Source: an uncultured Chryseolinea sp. (GTDB taxonomy: Bacteria > Bacteroidota > Bacteroidia > Cytophagales > Cyclobacteriaceae). From it: a stretch of DNA of 10,189 bases. The stretch is taken from contig CAMLER010000128.1 of NCBI GenBank assembly GCA_946478915.1, forward strand, positions 1 through 10,189, read 5' to 3'. The notes under the pieces are model-generated. The model did no database searches. It was not told the origin of the DNA and saw only the letters and a list, made by a program, of their open reading frames with translations. Position 1 is the stretch's first letter, and every line of letters begins with the position of its first letter. Shown in pieces: positions 1 through 6,528 of this stretch. The position numbers were made by a program, and so were the translations under genes.

Positions 1-1
1 A

Positions 2-1447
2 TCATACGAACAAAAACCCCTAAGCGATACCGTAAACCGTTTCGTGATGCAGTATTTTCCGGTGTTAACGGCCGACCAGCGTCACCTCATATTTACCCGA
101 CGCGTTGGTAATGGACCCAACGACGATGAAGACCTGATGGTAAGCCGGAAGGATGACCAGGGACGATGGATGATGCCGGAGTCCATTTCAAAGAATATTA
201 ACACACCGCTTAACGAAGGCACCTGCACTATTTCAGCTGATGGTCGGCGACTGATTTTTACCTCATGCTCCGGAAGAGACGGCATAGGCAGCTGTGATCT
301 TTACGAAAGCATTCGGGAAGGGAATGTATGGACAAAGCCCAAAAACCTCGGACGCAACGTAAACACGAGTGAATGGGAGTCGCAGCCTTCGCTTTCAGCC
401 GATGGCAGGACGTTGTATTTCGTCTCCGACCGCCGCTCAGGCCTGGGCAGGAGAGATATATGGGTTTCCACGCTGGATGAGTCCGGAAACTGGACACGCG
501 CGGTAAATGCCGGGGACAAGATCAATTCTGCATTTGATGAGATTTCCCCATTCATTCATGCAAATGATAAGACCCTCTATTTTGCCTCGAATGGTTTGCC
601 CGGCTTTGGCGGATACGATGTCTTCTATTCCGAACGAGATTCAGCCGGATGGGAGTCACCCAAAAATTTCGGTGCCATAATCAACGATAACGGCGATCAG
701 TATTCATTCTTTATTACCGCAGACGGCCTAAAGGGGTACTACTCTCATGAGGAGACGCTCGAATCCGGCCATTCCCGGAGCAAGATCTATGAAATTAAGA
801 TTCCCGAGGAAAATCAGCTGAAATTCAAAAGCAATTATGTAAAGGGTATCATTACGGATAGACTTAACAAATCGCCGCTAAGCGCAAAAATCGAGTTGAT
901 AAACATCGAAAGAAACTCCAGGGTTTCGCTGGTGGAATCCGACTCCATAAGTGGTGAATACCTTATGGTTCTCACTCAGGGTGCTGAATATGCATTATAC
1001 GTCAACAAGCCTGGCTACCTCTTCAAAAGCTTCAATTTCAATTATTCGGAGGTCAAAAACTTTGAGCCAATCGTTATTAATATAGAATTGGAGAAAGCCG
1101 CTGCGGGGTCAATGGCCGTTTTGAACAACATCTTTTTCGATGTCGATAAGTACGATTTGAAATCGAAATCACTGCCCGAGCTTCAGAAAGTCATTCGTTT
1201 TTTGAATGAAAACCCTAAAATCAGGGTAGAAGTGAGTGGTCATACCGACAATTCGGGCTCCGCCGACTACAACAAGCAGCTCTCCCAAAGGAGGGCACTA
1301 GCAGTTACCACCTACCTCACCCAAATGGGGATTGATAAAAATCGGATCATTCCTTACGGTTATGGACCGGATAAACCTGTAGCCAGCAACGATTCCGAAG
1401 ATGGCCGGCGGCAGAATCGCCGTATAGAATTCAGGCTAATAGACTAA
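2..1447 (+). CDS. OmpA-family protein with PD40 beta-propeller repeats, 5' partial (PorE-like architecture)
   Basis: The reading frame is open to the window edge and the real start lies upstream; the GTG at 44 and ATG at 47 fall inside the first propeller motif and are not credible starts. Numbering the 481 visible residues from position 2, five PD40/WD40-like motifs of the type SADGRxLYFxSD lie near residues 21-33, 76-88, 129-144, 183-198 and 236-250. A small beta-sandwich resembling a carboxypeptidase-regulatory domain follows at about 280-350. An OmpA C-terminal domain occupies about 372-481, with IFFDVDKYDL, VSGHTDNSG, LSQRRA and a final NRRIEF. The Asp of HTD (about 416) and the Arg of LSQRRA (about 431) match the residues that hold meso-diaminopimelate in OmpA domains. 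The protein should therefore sit in the periplasm anchored to peptidoglycan. Propeller, sandwich and OmpA in this order is the arrangement of the type IX secretion protein PorE, which also has an N-terminal TPR domain and lipobox; those would be outside the window. Other Bacteroidota OmpA/PD40 proteins share parts of this layout, so the PorE link is tentative, while the OmpA and PD40 calls are firm. Confidence 0.9.
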   Translation, partial: SYEQKPLSDTVNRFVMQYFPVLTADQRHLIFTRRVGNGPNDDEDLMVSRKDDQGRWMMPESISKNINTPLNEGTCTISADGRRLIFTSCSGRDGIGSCDLYESIREGNVWTKPKNLGRNVNTSEWESQPSLSADGRTLYFVSDRRSGLGRRDIWVSTLDESGNWTRAVNAGDKINSAFDEISPFIHANDKTLYFASNGLPGFGGYDVFYSERDSAGWESPKNFGAIINDNGDQYSFFITADGLKGYYSHEETLESGHSRSKIYEIKIPEENQLKFKSNYVKGIITDRLNKSPLSAKIELINIERNSRVSLVESDSISGEYLMVLTQGAEYALYVNKPGYLFKSFNFNYSEVKNFEPIVINIELEKAAAGSMAVLNNIFFDVDKYDLKSKSLPELQKVIRFLNENPKIRVEVSGHTDNSGSADYNKQLSQRRALAVTTYLTQMGIDKNRIIPYGYGPDKPVASNDSEDGRRQNRRIEFRLID

Positions 1448-1476
1448 CCCTTCAGCGGCCTAATCAGGCACTATTC

Positions 1477-1495
1477 ACCCTATATGGGGTATTTT
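1477..1495 (+). terminator. Weak candidate terminator hairpin after the OmpA gene
   Basis: ACCC at 1477-1480 pairs with GGGT at 1487-1490, extended by a T-G wobble (1481/1486), with loop ATAT. ATTTT follows directly. The stem is short, so termination here is possible but unproven. It begins 30 bases after the stop codon. Confidence 0.3.
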
Positions 1496-1499
1496 CATA

Positions 1500-1520
1500 A
1501 GGATTTTTATCCTAATTTTT
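1500..1520 (+). terminator. Short hairpin plus T-run, candidate terminator
   Basis: AGGAT at 1500-1504 pairs perfectly with ATCCT at 1509-1513 around a TTTT loop. After two A residues comes a run of five T (1516-1520). The form is that of a small intrinsic terminator for the OmpA gene, but a five-pair stem is weak. Its T-run overlaps the proposed -33 element of the next promoter. Confidence 0.35.
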
Positions 1521-1552
1521 GTGGTAAACGATAACAAATTGTCTTAAGTTTG
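1518..1552 (+). promoter_or_regulatory. Bacteroidota-type promoter for the SusC/SusD operon
   Basis: TAAGTTTG at 1545-1552 matches the -7 consensus TAnnTTTG exactly. TTTG at 1518-1521 can serve as the -33 element; the gap is 23 bases, at the long end of the usual range. Transcription would start near 1557-1560, giving an untranslated leader of roughly 35 bases before the ATG at 1595. The leader is A/T-rich and has no clear Shine-Dalgarno site, as is normal in this phylum. No operator or riboswitch fold was recognised in the rest of the 147-base gap. Confidence 0.55.
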
Positions 1553-1594
1553 ATTCGTTTTTTATTAAATCATTAACCTAAATCTTACAGAAGT

Positions 1595-4500
1595 ATGAAG
1601 AGAATTCTACTTGTATGCTTAACAGCGGTGCTTATGTTCGCCAGCGGCGCACTATGGGCACAGGATCTGACCGTGTCAGGTAAGATCACGTCCTCAGAGG
1701 ACGGATCCGCCTTGCCAGGGGTCAACGTTGTGGTCAAGGGAACTACTACAGGTACTGTCACAGATGTAACGGGAGGATATTCCATTACAGCACCTTCGAA
1801 TGGTACACTGGTTTTTACCTTTATCGGTCTTACTACACAAGAAGTCCCCGTTAACGGTAGGACTACTGTCGACGTAGTGATGGCGCAGGATGTGCAACAA
1901 CTGAGTGAAGTGGTTGTAACTGCACTAAACATCCCGAGAGAAAAAGCTTCCCTCGGTTATTCCACTCAAACACTTGACAATTCTGCTGTCACCACTGCAA
2001 AGCAACAAAACTTTGTTAACTCGCTTTCCGGTAAGGTGGCTGGTGTTCAAATCAGAACGACTGGTAACTTCGGCGGTTCTACTAACATTGTCATCCGCGG
2101 AAACAAATCTATTTCAGGATCAAACCAGCCTTTATTCGTTGTAGATGGTGTACCCATCAGCAATCGCACGGGGAACTCAACTTTCCAGGCTGCCGGTCGT
2201 TATGGATATGACTACGGAAACGCTGCATCTGACATCAACCCTGAAGACATCGAATCAATAAACGTGTTGAAGGGTGCTGCTGCATCTGCCCTTTACGGTT
2301 CACGCGCTGCAAATGGTGTTGTGATGATCACAACTAAGAAAGGTACGAAGAGAAAAGGTATTGGCATTTCTTTGTCTACTGGTGTAACAGTAGGCAAGAT
2401 CAACAAAGAAACATTTGTAAAATACCAGGACAAATATGGTTCAGGTTATGCAATGCCTTCTTTCGGGTATTACGGACCTCAAGGATTTTTCGAAGATGAT
2501 ATCGATGGCGACGGAACAGATGATTTAGTAGTTCCTACCCTCGAAGATGGTTCATATGGAGCTCCATTCGATCCAAATTTGAATGTTTATCACTGGGATT
2601 CATTCGTAGAGGAATCGCCTAATTTTGGCAAAGCCTATCCATGGACAGCGGCAAAAAATACCCCTGTGGATTTCTTTGAAACACAAATGGAGTATAGCAA
2701 TTCTATCGCTCTTACCGGTGGTAACGATCTGAATACTTTCCGCGTTGGGTATACTCATTTCAAAATGAAAGGTTATCTCCCCAACCAGGATCTAACAAGA
2801 CACAATTTCAACTTCAACGGTACAAGCCAGATCAATGAAAAGCTCAAAGCGCTTTTGGCTGTGAACTACGTACAGAATGAAACATTAGGACGTAACTCAA
2901 CCGGTTATGGAGACAACCTGATGGGTAACTTCAGGCAGTGGTGGCAAACTAACGTTGACATTAAAGCACAGGAAGACATTTTCAAGAGAACCGGCCGGAA
3001 CATCACCTGGAACGGTGGCGACTATACTGATCCTGAAACACCAATCTTCTGGGATAATCCATACTGGACACGTTATAAAAACTATCAAACTGACGAGCGT
3101 TCACGCGTATTTGGAAACATAGCGTTGAGCTACGACATGACAAAATGGTTGAATGTGTTGGGCCGCGTTACAGTTGATACTTACTCAGAATTGAGAGAAG
3201 AGAGAAGGGCGATAGGTAGTGTTCCAACTGAATTTGGTGTGACCAAAGGTGATGGTAGCAAGAATGATGAAGGCTCAGGCTATCAGAAAGAAGAGCTTCG
3301 CGTAAGTGAATTCAACTATGATTTTATCCTTACAGCAAATAAGCAACTTTCTGATAATTTGCACATCACGGGTATCCTGGGTACAAACATTCGCAGAAAT
3401 AATTTTAACAGGACCCTGGCATCAACAAACGGTGGATTGGTTGTTCGCGATCTCTACTCCTTGAACAATTCACGCCTTGGCGTTCTGCTGCCTGTTGAAG
3501 ACGCAACTACGAAAGAGGTATACGGATATTTTGCGAATGCAAATCTTGGATTTAAGAACTTCTTATACCTTGACCTTGCAGCCCGTAACGATATTTCCTC
3601 TGCACTTCCCCGTGGAAACAACTCTTACTTCTATCATTCAGAAGCACTTAGCTTTGTTTTCAGCGAATTGTTGAAGGCTGACTTCATGGATTATGGTAAG
3701 ATCCGCGTCAACTATGCTGAAGTGGGTAACGATACTGATCCTGAAAGAACTACTTCGATATTCTCGAGACCTGACAACTTCGGAGCAACAGTATTGCAAT
3801 CTTATCCGACCTATGTCAACAACCCTGATTTGAAGTCTGAAGAAACTACCAGCTGGGAAGCAGGTATCGAGTTTGCAGGTATTGACAGAAGATTAACTTT
3901 TGACTTGGGTGTTTATAAGACTAACTCTGTAAATCAGATTGCTGAAATCGAAGTATCAAAAGCAACTGGTGGTCACTTCAAATACCTGAATGGTGGTGAC
4001 ATCGAAAATAAAGGTGTTGAAGTTGCAATTGGATTTGATATCATCCGCAACAACGACCTGACCTGGAATGCAGGTATCAACTGGTCGAAGAATATTAGTA
4101 AGGTTAAATCACTTCCTGCGGGCATTGAAAATTACGTGATTAACAGCTACCAGGGTGGCGTAACTGCGAATGCTACGGCCGGACAACCTTATGGTGTATT
4201 AAGAGGAACAGGATATCAATTCCTGAACGGTAGAAGGGTTGTTACAACGACCGGTTCATACGCAGGTAGCTACGTTGCAGTAGCTGACCAGGTAATTGGT
4301 GATCCGAATCCTGATTGGAATGGTGGTTTCCTGAACTCCATTAGCTATAAAGGTATAACCTTCAGCTTCCTTATCGACATGCAAAAAGGCGGCGACGTTT
4401 ATTCACTTGACATGCACTACGGACAGGGTACTGGTATTCCTGCTCACACTGCAGGTAATAATGAGTTGGGCAATCCCTATCGCGATCCTGTCGTAATGAA

Positions 4501-4912
4501 CGAACCTGGTAATCCAGCTGCAGGTTATGCATCTAATTCCGGCGGTATTCTTTTTGAAGGTGTCAACCCTGACGGTTCAGAAAATATCAGAAGAGTTCGC
4601 GCTGATTTTTATGGTGGTGGATTCTATTGGGGTGATGCTGGCAGAAATCCCTCTTCTATGACAGTTTACGATGCATCTTATGTGAAATTGAGAGAAGTTG
4701 CAATCGGCTATACATTGCCAAGCACTTTCCTGAGCAACATATTCCAGAAAGCTACCATTTCCGTAGTAGGACGCAACTTGTGGATCATCGACAAGAACCT
4801 TCCTTATTCAGATCCTGAAGCAGGCTTAGGAGCAGGTAATGCGCAAGGCTACATCTCGGGTGCTTACCCTACTTTGAGAACAGTCGGGTTTAAACTGGAT
4901 CTTGATTTCTAA
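1595..4912 (+). CDS. SusC/RagA-family TonB-linked outer-membrane transporter
   Basis: Predicted outer-membrane channel that imports a ligand captured by its SusD partner, powered by TonB-ExbBD. It has 1105 residues, a usual length for the family. Residues 1-22 are a signal peptide (charged MKR, hydrophobic core, cleavage probably after ALWA). A carboxypeptidase-regulatory-like domain follows at about 25-97 (SGKITSSEDGSALPGVNVVV, then GYSI). The TonB box is LSEVVVTA at 103-110. The plug covers about 117-250 and includes FVVDGVPISN and the SusC/RagA signature around 218-250, with INVLKGAAASALYGSRAANG. The rest is beta-barrel, ending in the aromatic residue expected for outer-membrane assembly (KLDLDF). 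The ATG at 1595 is chosen because the signal peptide begins there and the promoter lies just upstream. A DxDxDGxxD acidic loop at residues 302-310 probably lies in an external loop. The substrate cannot be told from sequence and no degradative enzyme is nearby. The family call is near certain. Confidence 0.97.
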   Translation: MKRILLVCLTAVLMFASGALWAQDLTVSGKITSSEDGSALPGVNVVVKGTTTGTVTDVTGGYSITAPSNGTLVFTFIGLTTQEVPVNGRTTVDVVMAQDVQQLSEVVVTALNIPREKASLGYSTQTLDNSAVTTAKQQNFVNSLSGKVAGVQIRTTGNFGGSTNIVIRGNKSISGSNQPLFVVDGVPISNRTGNSTFQAAGRYGYDYGNAASDINPEDIESINVLKGAAASALYGSRAANGVVMITTKKGTKRKGIGISLSTGVTVGKINKETFVKYQDKYGSGYAMPSFGYYGPQGFFEDDIDGDGTDDLVVPTLEDGSYGAPFDPNLNVYHWDSFVEESPNFGKAYPWTAAKNTPVDFFETQMEYSNSIALTGGNDLNTFRVGYTHFKMKGYLPNQDLTRHNFNFNGTSQINEKLKALLAVNYVQNETLGRNSTGYGDNLMGNFRQWWQTNVDIKAQEDIFKRTGRNITWNGGDYTDPETPIFWDNPYWTRYKNYQTDERSRVFGNIALSYDMTKWLNVLGRVTVDTYSELREERRAIGSVPTEFGVTKGDGSKNDEGSGYQKEELRVSEFNYDFILTANKQLSDNLHITGILGTNIRRNNFNRTLASTNGGLVVRDLYSLNNSRLGVLLPVEDATTKEVYGYFANANLGFKNFLYLDLAARNDISSALPRGNNSYFYHSEALSFVFSELLKADFMDYGKIRVNYAEVGNDTDPERTTSIFSRPDNFGATVLQSYPTYVNNPDLKSEETTSWEAGIEFAGIDRRLTFDLGVYKTNSVNQIAEIEVSKATGGHFKYLNGGDIENKGVEVAIGFDIIRNNDLTWNAGINWSKNISKVKSLPAGIENYVINSYQGGVTANATAGQPYGVLRGTGYQFLNGRRVVTTTGSYAGSYVAVADQVIGDPNPDWNGGFLNSISYKGITFSFLIDMQKGGDVYSLDMHYGQGTGIPAHTAGNNELGNPYRDPVVMNEPGNPAAGYASNSGGILFEGVNPDGSENIRRVRADFYGGGFYWGDAGRNPSSMTVYDASYVKLREVAIGYTLPSTFLSNIFQKATISVVGRNLWIIDKNLPYSDPEAGLGAGNAQGYISGAYPTLRTVGFKLDLDF

Positions 4913-4920
4913 ACCTAAAC

Positions 4921-4924
4921 AGGA
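4921..4924 (+). promoter_or_regulatory. AGGA ribosome-binding-like site favouring the SusD start at 4932
   Basis: AGGA lies seven bases before the ATG at 4932, in the 19-base gap after the SusC stop codon. It supports that ATG over the in-frame TTG at 4902, which overlaps the end of the SusC gene and would put ten polar residues before the signal peptide. Shine-Dalgarno sites are often dispensable in Bacteroidota, so this is supporting evidence only. Confidence 0.4.
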
Positions 4925-4931
4925 AACGATA

Positions 4932-6374
4932 ATGAAAAAGATAATTTTAAGTATCCTATTAATCTCTGGGATCGCCTTTTCCTGCGAAGACAGGATGGAT
5001 GAGCTAAACACGCCAAAGAAAGATGCGACCGTACCTTCTGGTGAAGCGCTTTTTGCCAATGGCGTACGCAGTATGTTTGACATGATGGTGAGCACCAGTG
5101 TAAATGACAATCCATTCAGATTGTACGCTCAATACTGGGCTCAAACGACATACCCTGACGAAAGCCAGTATAACATGGTAAGCCGGAATATTCCGGATAA
5201 CTTCTGGTTGAATGCCTATCGGAATACTTTGAGAGACCTTGACGAAGCAAGAAAGGTAATTGAAGATACCTGGCAGTTGAGCGGCTCAGAAGGTGCGCGC
5301 GACAATCAGTTGAGCATGATCAACATTTGCAAGGTTTACACTTTTGCCAATTTAGTGGATGCATTTGGTGTTGTGCCGTTTTCTGAAGCCCTCAATGATG
5401 ATATCCTTATTCCGAAATATGACGATGGCCAGGAAGTATACAACAGTCTGATCACAATGCTTGACGATGCTATTGGTCTGTTAAATGAGGATGAAGAAGG
5501 CTTCTCCAGCGATCAGGACCTTATCTACGGAGGCGATGTCGCAGGATGGATCAAATTAGCAAATTCGCTTAAGATCAAATTGGCAGTTACGATAGCTGAT
5601 GTTGATGCTGGCAAAGCTGCCACAATGATCGCGGAAGCTGAAGAAGGTGCATTTACAAGCAATGCTGACAACGCATCGCTCTCGTACTTAAGTTCCTCAC
5701 CCAATACCAACCCGGTTTGGTTGGATCTCGTTCAAAGTGGTCGCGCTGACTATGTAATAGCAAATACTATCGTAGATAAGTTGCTCGCCCTGTCAGATCC
5801 AAGACTTGAAGTGTACGCAGATCCAATGGAAGACGATACATACAAAGGTGGTGTTTATGGTACTGCTAACACCTACTCGGCTAATTCACACGTCGGTGAG
5901 CTTTTCCATCAGCCCGATCTTGAGGGTGTCATTCTGGATTACGCTACAGTTCAATTTATGTTAGCAGAGGCTGCTGCTCGCGGTTTTGCTACTGCTGAGC
6001 CTGTTGAAACGTACTACGAGAACGGCATTCGCGCCTCCATGGAATACTGGGGCGTGGACGACGATGCTATCGACGACTACATAGTCCAACCTGAAGTTGC
6101 ATACGCTACTGCAGACGGTGATTGGAAACAAAAAATTGGAATCCAGGAGTGGATCGCTCAATACAACCGTGGATTCGACGGCTGGACTACCTGGAGAAGA
6201 CTTGATTTCGAAGGTTTTAATGTTCCTCCGGGATTGGAAGCTTCTGATATTCCACAGCGTTTAATCTTCCCGATTGAGGAAGCTACATTGAACCCTTCCA
6301 GCTGGCGCGCTGCTATCGACTTGATTGGTGGCTCGGATGATGTCCAAACCAAAGTTTTTTGGGACGTGAACTAA
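4932..6374 (+). CDS. SusD/RagB-like outer-membrane lipoprotein (SusD-like_2 type)
   Basis: Surface lipoprotein expected to form the lid of the SusC channel encoded 19 bases upstream and to bind its ligand. From the ATG at 4932 the protein has 480 residues. MKKIILSILLISGIAFSC is a lipoprotein signal with Cys18 as the lipidated residue; the lipobox AFSC is degenerate (Ala at -3, Phe at -2). The acidic residues straight after the cysteine (CEDRMDE) are compatible with the surface-export signals known in this phylum. The family is recognised from YTFANLVDAFGVVPFSEAL (about 136-154), GDVAGWIKLANSLKIKLA (about 201-218, the W-K-NSL-LRLA motif), QFMLAEAAARG (about 341-351) and PQRLIFPIEEATLN (about 441-454), ending in FWD. 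The helical TPR-like core and the NTPKKDATVPSGEALFANGVR opening resemble SusD-like_2 (PF12771) more than classical SusD; that subdivision is from memory. The gene is the last in its operon, followed by a strong terminator. Confidence 0.93.
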   Translation: MKKIILSILLISGIAFSCEDRMDELNTPKKDATVPSGEALFANGVRSMFDMMVSTSVNDNPFRLYAQYWAQTTYPDESQYNMVSRNIPDNFWLNAYRNTLRDLDEARKVIEDTWQLSGSEGARDNQLSMINICKVYTFANLVDAFGVVPFSEALNDDILIPKYDDGQEVYNSLITMLDDAIGLLNEDEEGFSSDQDLIYGGDVAGWIKLANSLKIKLAVTIADVDAGKAATMIAEAEEGAFTSNADNASLSYLSSSPNTNPVWLDLVQSGRADYVIANTIVDKLLALSDPRLEVYADPMEDDTYKGGVYGTANTYSANSHVGELFHQPDLEGVILDYATVQFMLAEAAARGFATAEPVETYYENGIRASMEYWGVDDDAIDDYIVQPEVAYATADGDWKQKIGIQEWIAQYNRGFDGWTTWRRLDFEGFNVPPGLEASDIPQRLIFPIEEATLNPSSWRAAIDLIGGSDDVQTKVFWDVN

Positions 6375-6396
6375 TCAAACCGCTGGTAAGTAAGAA

Positions 6397-6435
6397 AAAT
6401 AAAGGTGCTCCTCATTCGGGCACCTTTATTTTTTT
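6397..6435 (+). terminator. Strong intrinsic terminator of the SusC/SusD operon
   Basis: AAATAAAGGTGC at 6397-6408 pairs without mismatch with GCACCTTTATTT at 6420-6431, around an 11-base loop. The G/C-rich half of the stem is next to the loop, and the descending arm leads into a run of seven T (6429-6435). It begins 22 bases after the SusD stop codon and separates the SusC/SusD unit from the next receptor gene. Confidence 0.9.
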
Positions 6436-6477
6436 CAATTGAAGTAATTTTCTGACCTGCCGTCAGCATCTCCTTTT

Positions 6478-6503
6478 TTGTATGATTTTTTTTCCAACTT
6501 TTG
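6478..6503 (+). promoter_or_regulatory. Possible promoter of the STN TonB receptor/DUF4249 unit
   Basis: AACTTTTG at 6496-6503 matches the -7 consensus TAnnTTTG at all but the first base. TTTG at 6477-6480 could act as -33 element, but the 15-base gap is shorter than usual. If real, transcription would begin near 6510, about 20 bases before the ATG at 6529 and downstream of the alternative TTG at 6478. The terminator just upstream means a promoter is needed somewhere in this gap. Confidence 0.35.
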
Positions 6504-6528
6504 CGTCCCAAAAACTGTCTTTACAACG

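Noticed and set aside
44..49. GTG/ATG at 44-49 as the start of the OmpA gene
   Set aside because: The frame is open upstream to position 2 and these codons lie at the edge of a PD40 motif, with no signal peptide after them. A secreted protein needs a start further upstream.
1458..1469. Small GCCT/AGGC inverted repeat just after the OmpA stop codon
   Set aside because: A four-pair stem with no T-run is expected by chance and supports no function.
4902..4931. TTG at 4902 as the start of the SusD gene
   Set aside because: It overlaps the SusC stop region and would add ten polar residues before a clear lipoprotein signal that begins at the ATG at 4932, which also has AGGA upstream.
6478..6528. 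TTG at 6478 as the start of the STN receptor gene
   Set aside because: It would put 17 residues before a normal signal peptide and lies upstream of the likely transcription start; the ATG at 6529 fits better.
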